Origin: Chitinophaga flava
GTDB taxonomy: Bacteria > Bacteroidota > Bacteroidia > Chitinophagales > Chitinophagaceae
Direction: 5' to 3'
Assembly: GCF_003308995.1 (NCBI RefSeq)
Contig: NZ_QFFJ01000001.1
Location: forward strand, 372,001-436,000
Length of the DNA: 64,000 nt
Below the pieces are notes generated by a model that saw only the letters and a list, made by a program, of their open reading frames with translations, was not told where the DNA came from and searched no databases. Positions 16,740-25,404 of this stretch are shown here, piece by piece. A program made the translations under genes and the position numbers. Each line of letters starts with the position of its first letter. Positions within the stretch are counted from its first letter, which is position 1.

Positions 16740-17828
16740 TTAGTTCACATACAACAGATACTTATCTGTTGCATCTATCAATACAATTTCAAAATCCACA
16801 GGGCGCAGTGCAGCCTGTAATACGCGCCGGCACCGGGCTGCCAGGGCCGGATAAAATGGTTCTGATTCCTGAAAGGGAAACAGTTCCGTCAGACCACGGG
16901 CCATATTAAGCTGGCGGATGGCTTCGCATTTTTCAGGAGGATATCCTGCCGATGCGGCCAGCTGCGCCACAAAATCCTTATCCCAGGATGACTGGTTGCT
17001 ATGTGTATTCAGCGATCCTGCGGCCAGTTTCACCGCCTTTCCCAGCATCATGCCGATGGTAAAGGAATGTAGCGGTGTAGTGTTGATCTTGGCCAATGTC
17101 TCCCCTATCCAGTTGCCATACTGCACAAAAGCCATGGCAGGCAGCTGCGGGTATAGGTTTCGGAGTATCTTTTCGCTACGGCCGCCGGAATTGACGACCA
17201 CCGTCTGTAATCCGTTGGCCAGCGCCACATCTATTCCTTGTTCGATACTAGCGATATAAGCCGCTGCAGAAAAAGGTTTTACTCTCCCTGTAGTTCCCAG
17301 TATGGAAATCCCACCCACGATCCCAAGCCGTGCATTCAACGTTTTTTCCGCCAGCACGGCACCATTGGATACACTTACGCTGATGCTAATATTTCTGTCA
17401 ACCTGATATCTTTCGCAGATATCATTCACTACTCCGGCCATCATGCTGCGGGGTACTGGATTGATGGCCGGCTCACCTACCGGGACAGACAAGCCGGGCA
17501 ATGTAACAATGCCTACACCTTCTCCCGGTAAAAAACTGACCGGCTGCGGACCTCCGAAACTAACGGTAACGGCTATCTCTGCACCATTGGTCACATCAGG
17601 ATCATCTCCACTGTCTTTATAAGTAGCGCAGGTGGCCTGTGTTCCGTTAAAACTGCAGGCATGTATTTTAAACAACACCTCTTCTCCGTCGGGCAACGCA
17701 ATCGTTACCGACGCCACTTCATCCTGTTCCAGCAAGACCAGCAAAGCAGCTTTGGTGCAGGCCGTAGCACAGGCACCGGTACTATACCCCCAGCGCAGAT
17801 CTCCCTGTGGTACCGGTTTCAAACTCAT
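16740..17828 (-). CDS. cbiD: CbiD cobalt-precorrin-5B C1-methyltransferase
   Basis: 362 residues. The N-terminal LRWGYSTGACATACTKAAL is the hallmark CbiD glycine-rich entry, followed by FKIHACSFNG, CATYKDSGDDPDVTNG and GEGVGIVTLPGL. CbiD methylates C1 of cobalt-precorrin-5B using S-adenosylmethionine, a step of the early-cobalt (anaerobic) route. The gene overlaps the cobK stop as ATGA. Its presence, rather than CobF, is evidence for the cobalt-early pathway. Confidence 0.95.
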   Translation of the reverse strand: MSLKPVPQGDLRWGYSTGACATACTKAALLVLLEQDEVASVTIALPDGEEVLFKIHACSFNGTQATCATYKDSGDDPDVTNGAEIAVTVSFGGPQPVSFLPGEGVGIVTLPGLSVPVGEPAINPVPRSMMAGVVNDICERYQVDRNISISVSVSNGAVLAEKTLNARLGIVGGISILGTTGRVKPFSAAAYIASIEQGIDVALANGLQTVVVNSGGRSEKILRNLYPQLPAMAFVQYGNWIGETLAKINTTPLHSFTIGMMLGKAVKLAAGSLNTHSNQSSWDKDFVAQLAASAGYPPEKCEAIRQLNMARGLTELFPFQESEPFYPALAARCRRVLQAALRPVDFEIVLIDATDKYLLYVN

Positions 17829-18583
17829 GATGCAGTATGAATTATATGTTTCAGCATATCAGTGGCGGTGTCTACTTTTATAAAATGCGGTGGCAATGCG
17901 GGCCGCCGGATAATATACAAGGGGATGCCTGCTGCTATGGCCGTATCTATCTTCACAGACAGGTAACCACTCTCTCCGCTTTCTTTGGTGATAATAGCCT
18001 GTACACCGGTCTCCTTCAGCACCTGCAGTTCTTCCTCCACCGTTTTACCAGGGAAGGATAACAGCAGTTGCTCTTCCGGGAATCCGTAGTCCCTTGCGAT
18101 GGCCACAGAAGTATCTCTAGGCAGAATACGGCAGTACATCTTCTTCTGCTCCCAATAAGGGCGCCAGCGGATGATGGTTTGTACACCGGTGAGCGACAAT
18201 ACCGGCTCATAACCACCGTGGTGAATAGCCGACAGTACGTCTTCATAACTGTCGGCATATCTCACCAGCGGGTGTAAGGGCGTTTCCGGATAGTGTCTTT
18301 CGAAGCGTATCACAGGAATGGATAAACGTTGACTAACGATACCAATCGTTTCATGCAACAGAGCCGCAAAAGGATGGCTGGCATGAACGATCGTGGTGAT
18401 ATGATGCTCCAGACAAAAAGCTTCCAGTGCTTCCGGTGTAAAGGCACCATAACGATATTGCGCACCAGCAGGAAGTGACACGTCAATTTTTATTTTTGAC
18501 GAATACCAGCAGGGTTGGCTGGCGGCCGCCAGAGCCGCCAGCACCAGTTTACCTTCTGTTGTACCTCCAAACACCAGGACCAT
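17825..18583 (-). CDS. cbiJ: Cobalt-precorrin-6A reductase (CobK/CbiJ)
   Basis: 252 residues. The N-terminal VLVFGGTTEGKLV is the conserved dinucleotide/tetrapyrrole binding motif, VHASHPFA follows at the expected place, and ITKESGESG is the C-terminal KxSG-type motif. The enzyme reduces (cobalt-)precorrin-6A to 6B with NAD(P)H. The four neighbouring genes catalyse the steps before and after it. It follows the CbiG-CobM fusion by 6 bases. Confidence 0.95.
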   Translation of the reverse strand: MVLVFGGTTEGKLVLAALAAASQPCWYSSKIKIDVSLPAGAQYRYGAFTPEALEAFCLEHHITTIVHASHPFAALLHETIGIVSQRLSIPVIRFERHYPETPLHPLVRYADSYEDVLSAIHHGGYEPVLSLTGVQTIIRWRPYWEQKKMYCRILPRDTSVAIARDYGFPEEQLLLSFPGKTVEEELQVLKETGVQAIITKESGESGYLSVKIDTAIAAGIPLYIIRRPALPPHFIKVDTATDMLKHIIHTAS

Positions 18584-18589
18584 ATTGAT

Positions 18590-20434
18590 TTAAAGATTTT
18601 TTGTTTTTTGATTACGGAAGATGTGTTTCCATTCCGGATTATAAAGATGTGATCTGTTTTTCCGTGCACCGATGGCCGCCCCTACGATGATGAGCGCGGT
18701 ACGTGTCAGTTTGTTGCTCCGTATGATAGCTGCCAGTTCCTGCAGTTGCCCGGTAAACACCCGTTCATCTTTCCACGTCACGCGATATAACACCGCTACC
18801 GGCGTTTCCGGCGGATAGTGTTCTAACAGTTGCGCCTGTACGTTTTTAGCGATGGTGGCACTCAGGAAGATACACATAGTAGCTCTGTGCCGCGCCATCT
18901 CCTGCAGTTTCTCATGCTCCGGCAAAGGGGTATTACCTTCACCGCGCGTAAGGATAATGGTTTGTACCACTTCCGGAATAGTAAACTCCGATTTGAGTAC
19001 CGCAGCTGCTGCCTGGAAAGAAGAAATGCCAGGTACAATAAAGTAGTCCATTCCTTTTTCGTCGAAGATGGTCATCTGCTCCTGTATGGCGCCATAAATA
19101 GACGGATCACCGGATTGCAGCCTTACGATCAGATGCCCTTTGGCATAATGTTCTTCCATGAGACTGATCTGCTCTTCCAGTGTCATGCTGGCGGAGTTGC
19201 GCACCACAGCGCCCTCTTTGGCGTAGTGGGTCAGTTCTTCCGGTACCAGGCTGCCAGCGTAGAGGATAAGGTCTGCGCTTTCCAGCAACTCTTTACCTCT
19301 TACTGCCACCAATGCAGGATCACCGGGGCCGGCACCAACAATGGCCACCTGCGCACGCCGCTCCAGTGCGGCATCCAGGGCAACAGCGATCGTATGTTTT
19401 TTTCCGGAGCTGACGGTAATTTTCTGTTTTTCTACCAGCCAGCCGTCGTTTCCGGAAGACAGGTGTGCGCTGGCTTCGGATACGCTGTATACGTCCAGCT
19501 TATCTTTCACTACCGGCGATGGATTGGGTACCTCGCACTCGTTGAGCGCAGCGGCGGTATAGGTATAAAAAGGTATTTGCCATTTATCTGCCAAAGCAAT
19601 AAATGCTTTTTCATCATGTTTGATATCAATGGAAGCGATGCTTTTAACAGCTTCCGCGGCAAGGCCCTGTTGCTGCAATTGCTCCAGCACAGAGACTTCC
19701 AGCAGGTCTGCCTCAATATCCCGGCTGCAGCCCATCCCGATATGCAAAGCAGCCGGATGATAGTGCAGCACTGGTATGGCAACCGCATACTTACGGAAGG
19801 TAACAGCTATCAACAAGTCAAACTGCTCCAGCGGAATATCGTTGATATTGTAAAAGACGGTAACAAAATCCGGTTTGGTTTTCTCCAGCCATATAGTTCC
19901 TTCCGCTTTCACATCAAGCAACAAGGCTGTAGGGCGGTTGTTGACAAACAGGGAGATGACTGTATTCAAAGGTGCTGTGGCAGCCGTTTTCCAGGCATAT
20001 TGTTTACCAAGCGTATCTAACGCCCATATATCCTGTAAATCACTGGAGGTAGTAATCACCGCCTGAGCACCCAGGATATGCGCCACCTGCCGCGCCAGTG
20101 TATTGGCACCACCAGTATGACCTGACAGTACCGGCTGTACGAAATAACCGTGATCATCCATGTTGAGGATCGCCGGATCAGTATTTTTATCTTTGATATA
20201 AGGTGCGATACTGCGTACACAGATACCCAGCGCACCGATAAAGAGGAATGCGTTGTATTGGTTAAAATTCTCCTCCAGGAAACTACCGATCGTGTCAATG
20301 GAAATGACACCTGCCGGGATATCCTTGCGGGTAGAGAATATGGCCACATCGGGCAAGGATTGGCGTATGGTGCCTGCCAGTACTAAAGCTCTGTCTGTGC
20401 TGGCAATAATAGCAATATGTGATGTTTGTTTCAT
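18590..20434 (-). CDS. CbiG-CbiF (CobM) fusion: cobalt-precorrin-5A hydrolase and precorrin-4 C11-methyltransferase
   Basis: 614 residues in two enzymes. Residues 1 to about 340 are CbiG: FIGALGICVRSIAPYI, VQPVLSGHTGGANTLAR and the C-terminal HIGMGCSRD block. From about residue 363 the CbiF/CobM methyltransferase begins (VAIVGAGPGDPALVAV), with LILYAGSLVPEE, RLQSGDPSIYG and YFIVPGISSFQAAAA. CbiF methylates C11 of cobalt-precorrin-4 and CbiG opens the lactone in the next step, so the fusion joins consecutive reactions. The domain order places the later enzyme first. The start overlaps the cbiET stop as ATGA. Confidence 0.94.
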   Translation of the reverse strand: MKQTSHIAIIASTDRALVLAGTIRQSLPDVAIFSTRKDIPAGVISIDTIGSFLEENFNQYNAFLFIGALGICVRSIAPYIKDKNTDPAILNMDDHGYFVQPVLSGHTGGANTLARQVAHILGAQAVITTSSDLQDIWALDTLGKQYAWKTAATAPLNTVISLFVNNRPTALLLDVKAEGTIWLEKTKPDFVTVFYNINDIPLEQFDLLIAVTFRKYAVAIPVLHYHPAALHIGMGCSRDIEADLLEVSVLEQLQQQGLAAEAVKSIASIDIKHDEKAFIALADKWQIPFYTYTAAALNECEVPNPSPVVKDKLDVYSVSEASAHLSSGNDGWLVEKQKITVSSGKKHTIAVALDAALERRAQVAIVGAGPGDPALVAVRGKELLESADLILYAGSLVPEELTHYAKEGAVVRNSASMTLEEQISLMEEHYAKGHLIVRLQSGDPSIYGAIQEQMTIFDEKGMDYFIVPGISSFQAAAAVLKSEFTIPEVVQTIILTRGEGNTPLPEHEKLQEMARHRATMCIFLSATIAKNVQAQLLEHYPPETPVAVLYRVTWKDERVFTGQLQELAAIIRSNKLTRTALIIVGAAIGARKNRSHLYNPEWKHIFRNQKTKNL

Positions 20435-21627
20435 GCTTGTTTGATAGCTGTTAAAACCGTGATAGGGTTATGGTCGCCTACCTGTATCTGTTCTGCCGGT
20501 AGCAGTTGCCATTGAAGTTTTTCCGTCATATGCACAAACTGTTCTCTGCTGGTGTCCAGCACAGCGTTTATTACTACTCTCCCACCGGGACGCATATACG
20601 AATCTATTATCTGCATCAGTTCATCCAGGCGGTTGCCATGACCTCCGATAAACACTGCATCAGGTATCGGCAAAGCAGCATGGTCCTCTTCATAAAAGTC
20701 GCCCATGTGTATATCAATTCCGGGAGCAGACAACTGTTTCATATTACGGGTGATGATCCCTTCACATTCAGATCGTTTTTCGAAGGCTACCACCTGCAGA
20801 TGCGGATACAGGCGCCTGGCCTCTATGGCCACTGCGCCGGTACAGAAACCGATATCCCAGCAAACCGTTGCCTGCTGCAGCTGTAACTGCGCAATACTGG
20901 CGAGGCGGATCGTTCTTTTGGTAATCATATTGGGTCTGCCGGGGAGCCCTTCAAAACGGCTGTCTTCTATCCCCATTCCGGGTTGCTGTGATACAGCCAC
21001 CTGTTGCAGCAACACACAATTGAGCGGATGAAAAGTGCGGCCGGCTATCACCTCCAGTGTATCCCGGGACAATTGTTCTGCAACTCCGTCCAGATCTTCA
21101 CCCACCAGCATATCATACTGTGTAAACCTGTATTCCATCATCCGCTGTGCGATGGCCTGCGGCGTGCGTGCCAGATCCGTCAGTATGGCTATTTGCCTCT
21201 GTCCCCTGATCAGCGCGGCATCCAGCTCCTGCCAGCTACGGCCATGTACCGATACATTACATACCTGTTCATAAGGGATGCCTGCTTTGGCGCAGAGCCG
21301 TTGTATGCTGTTGAACTGCGGATATACCTTTACGTTAGCATCCACTGCATATTTTCGGATGGTGTTGACCATACCGTAAAACAAAGGATCTCCGCTGGCA
21401 AAAACCACCAGCGGTTCTGCCACCTGTTCGTATTGCGCAAAAAGTGCCGGCATGTTACCCTTGATGGTAATCCAGTGATGGGATACCGGCAGTAAGTGCT
21501 TTACCAGAGCGTAATGACGTTCCCCACCGGAAAAATGCTGATACTGCGAAAGCAGTTCCATCGCTTCCGGTGAACAGACATTGGCTGTTGTATTGGCCAC
21601 TCCTATGACGATATATTCTTCCGGCAT
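20431..21627 (-). CDS. cobL: CbiET (CobL) cobalt-precorrin C5,C15-methyltransferase and C12 decarboxylase
   Basis: 398 residues from ATG 21627 (MPEEYIVIGVAN); the frame stays open further upstream, but that part overlaps cbiC and is not protein-like. N-terminal half CbiE: FASGDPLFYGM, NVSVHGRSW and ILTDLARTPQAIA. C-terminal half CbiT: a Rossmann methyltransferase with ATVCWDIGFCTGAVAIEA and AVFIGGHGNRLDE. The usual CbiT sequence DIGxGTG is here DIGFCTG, with Cys replacing Gly. The start overlaps the upstream stop by one base (TGATG). The enzyme methylates C5 and C15 and decarboxylates the C12 acetate. Confidence 0.94.
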   Translation of the reverse strand: MPEEYIVIGVANTTANVCSPEAMELLSQYQHFSGGERHYALVKHLLPVSHHWITIKGNMPALFAQYEQVAEPLVVFASGDPLFYGMVNTIRKYAVDANVKVYPQFNSIQRLCAKAGIPYEQVCNVSVHGRSWQELDAALIRGQRQIAILTDLARTPQAIAQRMMEYRFTQYDMLVGEDLDGVAEQLSRDTLEVIAGRTFHPLNCVLLQQVAVSQQPGMGIEDSRFEGLPGRPNMITKRTIRLASIAQLQLQQATVCWDIGFCTGAVAIEARRLYPHLQVVAFEKRSECEGIITRNMKQLSAPGIDIHMGDFYEEDHAALPIPDAVFIGGHGNRLDELMQIIDSYMRPGGRVVINAVLDTSREQFVHMTEKLQWQLLPAEQIQVGDHNPITVLTAIKQA

Positions 21628-23000
21628 CAGCGTGTATGCATAACAGTGATTGTATCCAGGGTGAAGGCAGCGTTTACAATCGCTGCCGCCACGTTGCTGC
21701 CGCCTTTGCGGCCTTCTATGATAACGGCGGGCACAGTAGCTCCCAGCCTTAGTTTCAGTTTTGACTCCAGGACGTTCACAAAACCCACGGGCGCCGCTAC
21801 AATACCAGCAGGGCGGCAAGTACCTTGCTGGCATTGATCACATATTTCCAGCAGCGCTGTAGGAGCGTTGCCCACTACAAACAAGGCCTCGGGGTGTTCC
21901 TGTATGGCCAGGCGCATACCAGCCTGACTGCGGGTGAGATTTTCCGCTGCAGCCAATGCCGGTACTCTTTCATCGTTGAGATAACATTTTACAGTAACAC
22001 CGTATTGTTGGGTAAATGCTCTGGTAATACCGGATTGCACCATGGTTACATCGGTAATAACGGTACCGCCACTACGCAGATAGTCATGCCAGGCTTCCAT
22101 GGCATTACCGCGGCTGTAGTACAGCTGTTCATATTCAAAGTCGGCGGTGCTGTGGATACAGCGTATCACAGCCCACTGGTCTGCCGGTGACAACTCATCT
22201 CTTTTCAGCTGCTGCATGATCTGGCGGAAGCTCTCCACCTGTATTTCTTCGCCGGTCACCGGTTTGCGGGCCAGGTAGCCCCGCGGGGTGATGAGGAAAT
22301 TATTAAACCGGAAGGTTTGTGAATTACCAATCATCACGAGGCTGAACATGTCTACAAGCGTAACGTCCAGTTCAGCTAGTGTGGTGAGATGAATATTTTC
22401 TTCTTCTCTCGTCACCTGTCTTACAATGGCCACTGGTGTTTCCGGATGGCGGTATTGCAAATAAATTTCTTTTAATCTCGACAGCTGCCAGTTGCGCTGC
22501 TTGCTGCGGGGGTTGTATAAGGAAGTAACGAAGTCGCCCATGGCGGCAGCGGTGATACGCTGTTCAATCGTAGACCAGGGCGTCATCAGATCTGAGAGGG
22601 AGATGCAACAGAAGTCGTGCCCTATGGGAGCTCCCAGCCTGGCAGCGGCGCCCTGGAAGGCGCTGATACCGGGGATGGTCTGCATATCAATATCTGTTCT
22701 GCTGTGACGGGCAGCATATTCATACACCAGTGATGCCATAGCATATACACCAGCATCACCGGAGCTGATCACCGCCACTTTTTTTCCTGGGGCACAGCTT
22801 TCAACAGCCAATACTGCACGAGCCTCTTCTTCAGAGAGTTCCCGGCCCAGGCATTCACAACCGGGCTTCAGCAGATGGGCCACAAACTGAAAATAATAAT
22901 GATAGCCAATTACAATATCAGCATCCGCCAGTGCCTGTTGCGCTACCGGCAGTATATACTCTTTCGCACCAGGTCCAATACCGATTACGCTCAGTTGCAT
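21627..23000 (-). CDS. CobJ-CbiC fusion: precorrin-3B C17-methyltransferase and precorrin-8X methylmutase
   Basis: 457 residues. The N-terminal 240 residues are CbiH/CobJ: SVIGIGPGAKEYILP, VAVISSGDAGVYAMASL, GISAFQGAAARLGAPIGHDFC and SLYNPRSKQRNWQL. The C-terminal part from about residue 255 is CbiC/CobH: FRQIMQQLKRDEL, RCIHSTADFEY (catalytic histidine region), GTVITDVTMVQSGI and VVGNAPTALLEI. The two reactions are not consecutive, since CobJ acts at ring contraction and CbiC at the end of ring methylation. It overlaps the cobI stop by 10 bases. Confidence 0.94.
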   Translation of the reverse strand: MQLSVIGIGPGAKEYILPVAQQALADADIVIGYHYYFQFVAHLLKPGCECLGRELSEEEARAVLAVESCAPGKKVAVISSGDAGVYAMASLVYEYAARHSRTDIDMQTIPGISAFQGAAARLGAPIGHDFCCISLSDLMTPWSTIEQRITAAAMGDFVTSLYNPRSKQRNWQLSRLKEIYLQYRHPETPVAIVRQVTREEENIHLTTLAELDVTLVDMFSLVMIGNSQTFRFNNFLITPRGYLARKPVTGEEIQVESFRQIMQQLKRDELSPADQWAVIRCIHSTADFEYEQLYYSRGNAMEAWHDYLRSGGTVITDVTMVQSGITRAFTQQYGVTVKCYLNDERVPALAAAENLTRSQAGMRLAIQEHPEALFVVGNAPTALLEICDQCQQGTCRPAGIVAAPVGFVNVLESKLKLRLGATVPAVIIEGRKGGSNVAAAIVNAAFTLDTITVMHTR

Positions 23001-23704
23001 ATGTTACTTTTAAGAATGATCAATGAAAAATAAGGCAGCGTTCTTTCCTGCAGTTCTTCGATACCAGTAGCGAGATATTGCTCAGCAGTGCCCAGTTTCT
23101 CCCCGTACAACATAGTAGCCTGGCTGTTCTCAAGGAATGGTGTAATATATGCCATGGCTCCCCGCACTTTTATCAGCACGATGGTTTCAAAGCGGCGCAG
23201 GTGTTCTTCCAGTACCGTAGCATTTTCGAGGAGCGGGATGATGGCGATTTTTTCGCGGAGCAATGCCAGCGGTTGCTGGTGAGCTGCCGCTGCCAACAGA
23301 AAAGCAGGTACTCCTGCAATTACTTCCAGGGGAAGATTTTCCCGACGGATATGTTCGAGGAGATAGATAAAAGTGCTGTAAAAGGAGATGTCGCCTTCGC
23401 TGACGAATGCGACCTGCAAACCTTGCTGCACGTCTGTTTTCATTTGCGCGGCCGTCTCCGTATATACCTGCAGGTTATAACTGCGGTCGTTCGACATTTC
23501 GAGCAGCATAGGCTGCCAGGTTTTATTTTCCAGCTGGTAGTGATCGAGGATGGTCCTGGCGTAACTGCGTGGCTGTCCCTGTTGCAGCGAGGCCGGATAA
23601 TAGATTTTATCTGCCTGCTGCAGGGCTTTCCAGCCTTTGAGTGTGATCAGGTCCGGATCACCAGGGCCTAACGATACTGCATATATTTTTCCGGTACGGT
23701 TCAA
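22991..23704 (-). CDS. cobI: Precorrin-2 C20-methyltransferase (CobI/CbiL)
   Basis: 237 residues. It opens with IYAVSLGPGDPDLITLKG, the SAM-binding loop of tetrapyrrole methylases, followed by ADKIYYPAS, VAFVSEGDISFYSTF and a GVPAFLLAAA motif, all in family order. The enzyme methylates C20 of (cobalt-)precorrin-2. The stop of cbiX overlaps the start as ATGA. In a strain with CbiX, its likely substrate is cobalt-precorrin-2. Confidence 0.94.
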   Translation of the reverse strand: MNRTGKIYAVSLGPGDPDLITLKGWKALQQADKIYYPASLQQGQPRSYARTILDHYQLENKTWQPMLLEMSNDRSYNLQVYTETAAQMKTDVQQGLQVAFVSEGDISFYSTFIYLLEHIRRENLPLEVIAGVPAFLLAAAAHQQPLALLREKIAIIPLLENATVLEEHLRRFETIVLIKVRGAMAYITPFLENSQATMLYGEKLGTAEQYLATGIEELQERTLPYFSLIILKSNICN

Positions 23705-24633
23705 ATGCCGAATACTTTTTTGACGGTGGATAATATTCCTTTCTGAGCACCTGGTTTTTCCTCTTCTTCGAAAAGGATGCCTTTTACATTGAGGTGGTGG
23801 CCAATTTGTTCCTTGCCCATATCTTCTTCAAAACCCACAATCTGTGTGCGGTATTTACAAAGCTGGCAGTTCATATTGCCATGACCGGCCTGTGCCTCCT
23901 GTATGCGTTCATCGATGGCTTGCAGCAGCAGCTCATGGCTGCCAAAAGATGCTGTACACAGATATTCTTTGGTGGAAGAAGCCTGCCAGTCGGCTACCTG
24001 ACTGTAGATGCGCTTGAGCAGTATACCAGTAAAGAGAAAAACCGGTAATACGATCACTCTTTTAAAAGGCAGATGTTCAAGGATGGGCAAGATGTCTGCC
24101 AGCAACGGTTGCGTCACTCCTATATAAGCAGTGGTTGTAAATCCGAAGCCCATACCTTCTCCCAGCATGCGGGCCAGTTTGGCCACATCGCTATTCGCAT
24201 CGGGATCGTTGGTGCCCCGGCCTACCAGCAACAAACAGGCATCCGCCTTGTCTGCCGCCTTCATAGCAGTTTCCGCCTCTTCTATCAACAGCTGGGACAA
24301 CTGCAGCAAAGGGGCGCTAATACCAAGATGTCTGGCCATGGTGATGGTCAGATCAGGATACTGCTGCTGGAGCGAATTCATTTCATACGGTATATCATTT
24401 TTAGCATGCCCACCAGCAAAAAGGATGGCCGGCAGCGCGATAATATGCCGTACCCCCTGCAGATACATCCGCTCTACCGCCGCCGCATATACGGGATGGG
24501 CAAATTCCAGGAAACCATAATCAACGACATCATCAGGGTAGCGGTCCTGTAACTTGCGGACCAACACCTTGAAATGCTCCACTCCTTCTTTATCTCTGCT
24601 GCCATGGCCGCAGATCAGTATACCTTTTTTCAT
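23701..24633 (-). CDS. cbiX: CbiX-type sirohydrochlorin cobaltochelatase, long form
   Basis: 310 residues, twice the length of the short archaeal CbiX. Two CbiX halves are visible: the first with ILICGHGSRDKEG (active-site His 10) and LFAGGHAKNDIP, the second with LLVGRGTNDPDANSD and VIVLPVFLFTGILL. A C-terminal tail carries NMNCQLCKYRTQ, a CxxC motif as seen in long bacterial CbiX proteins with a metal or iron-sulfur site. It inserts Co2+ into sirohydrochlorin at the start of the early-cobalt route. It is encoded between SUMT and CobI, matching the reaction order. Confidence 0.93.
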   Translation of the reverse strand: MKKGILICGHGSRDKEGVEHFKVLVRKLQDRYPDDVVDYGFLEFAHPVYAAAVERMYLQGVRHIIALPAILFAGGHAKNDIPYEMNSLQQQYPDLTITMARHLGISAPLLQLSQLLIEEAETAMKAADKADACLLLVGRGTNDPDANSDVAKLARMLGEGMGFGFTTTAYIGVTQPLLADILPILEHLPFKRVIVLPVFLFTGILLKRIYSQVADWQASSTKEYLCTASFGSHELLLQAIDERIQEAQAGHGNMNCQLCKYRTQIVGFEEDMGKEQIGHHLNVKGILFEEEEKPGAQKGILSTVKKVFGI

Positions 24634-24636
24634 CTG

Positions 24637-25404
24637 TTATACCTTAATGGATGTTGCATATTTTCCTATGATGAACACTACCGGCATCGGCAGTGCTGCC
24701 TGATGTATGGCAGCTTCTATCTCCTGCAGGGATGCTGTCACCTGCTGTTGTTGCGGGGCAGACACTTTCGAAACGGCTGTTACATATACTGTTTCTGATC
24801 CGGCTGCCTGCAACAGTTTAGCCACTACTACGGAGAGGTTGCTCAGCCCCATATACATCACCAGCGTAGTGCCGGTGCGCAGCATATTGGCCAGCGCATC
24901 CAGCTGTTCATGGTCGTAGTTGGCGGTATGGCCGGTACAAAAAAGCACTGCATTGCTGTGGTTGCGCTCTGTCAGCGGCACCTGGCACAGGCCCGCAGCG
25001 GCAATCCCGGCGGTAATGCCAGGCACCACTTCAAATGGAATATGGTGTTCCTGCAGATAACGGATCTCTTCCACCGCGCGGCCGTAGATAAACGGATCTC
25101 CGGACTTGAGCCTTACCACTTTTTTTCCATTCAATGCATGCAGGCGCATCAGTTCATGTATCTGCTGCTGCCGTACTGCCGGATCTTTGGTGTCGCCATA
25201 TTTTTTGCCGGCATATATCCTCTCTGCGTCAGGCCGGCATAGTGCCAGTATCTCATCAGACACCAGGTTGTCGTGCAGGACTACATCAGCAGTTTCTATA
25301 CAGCGTGTAGCCCTTACCGTTAGCATATCCGCGGCACCGGGGCCGGCCCCTACGATGCATACCGGATGCAGGATATTCTTATTTTGTTCCTGTTGTTGGT
25401 GCAT
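24637..25404 (-). CDS. cobA: Uroporphyrinogen-III C-methyltransferase (SUMT)
   Basis: 255 residues. VCIVGAGPGAADMLTVRA, VVLHDNLVSDEILA, RLKSGDPFIYGRAVEEI and FEVVPGITAGIAAAGLCQVPLTER are the standard SUMT blocks. It methylates C2 and C7 of uroporphyrinogen III to precorrin-2. The lack of a fused CysG dehydrogenase domain is normal for this type. A separate dehydrogenase (for example another gene elsewhere) is needed to make sirohydrochlorin for CbiX. The start overlaps the upstream gene by 26 bases. Confidence 0.94.
   Translation of the reverse strand: MHQQQEQNKNILHPVCIVGAGPGAADMLTVRATRCIETADVVLHDNLVSDEILALCRPDAERIYAGKKYGDTKDPAVRQQQIHELMRLHALNGKKVVRLKSGDPFIYGRAVEEIRYLQEHHIPFEVVPGITAGIAAAGLCQVPLTERNHSNAVLFCTGHTANYDHEQLDALANMLRTGTTLVMYMGLSNLSVVVAKLLQAAGSETVYVTAVSKVSAPQQQQVTASLQEIEAAIHQAALPMPVVFIIGKYATSIKV

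Noticed and set aside
18830..20020. Long plus-strand frame (396 codons) opposite the CbiG-CbiF fusion
   Set aside because: Antisense shadow; rich in Cys, His and Arg, with no family similarity.
21628..21834. Upstream in-frame extension of CbiET
   Set aside because: It overlaps the CbiC coding end in another frame and is rich in Cys/Arg; the ATG at 21627 matches the CbiE start and overlaps the upstream stop by one base.
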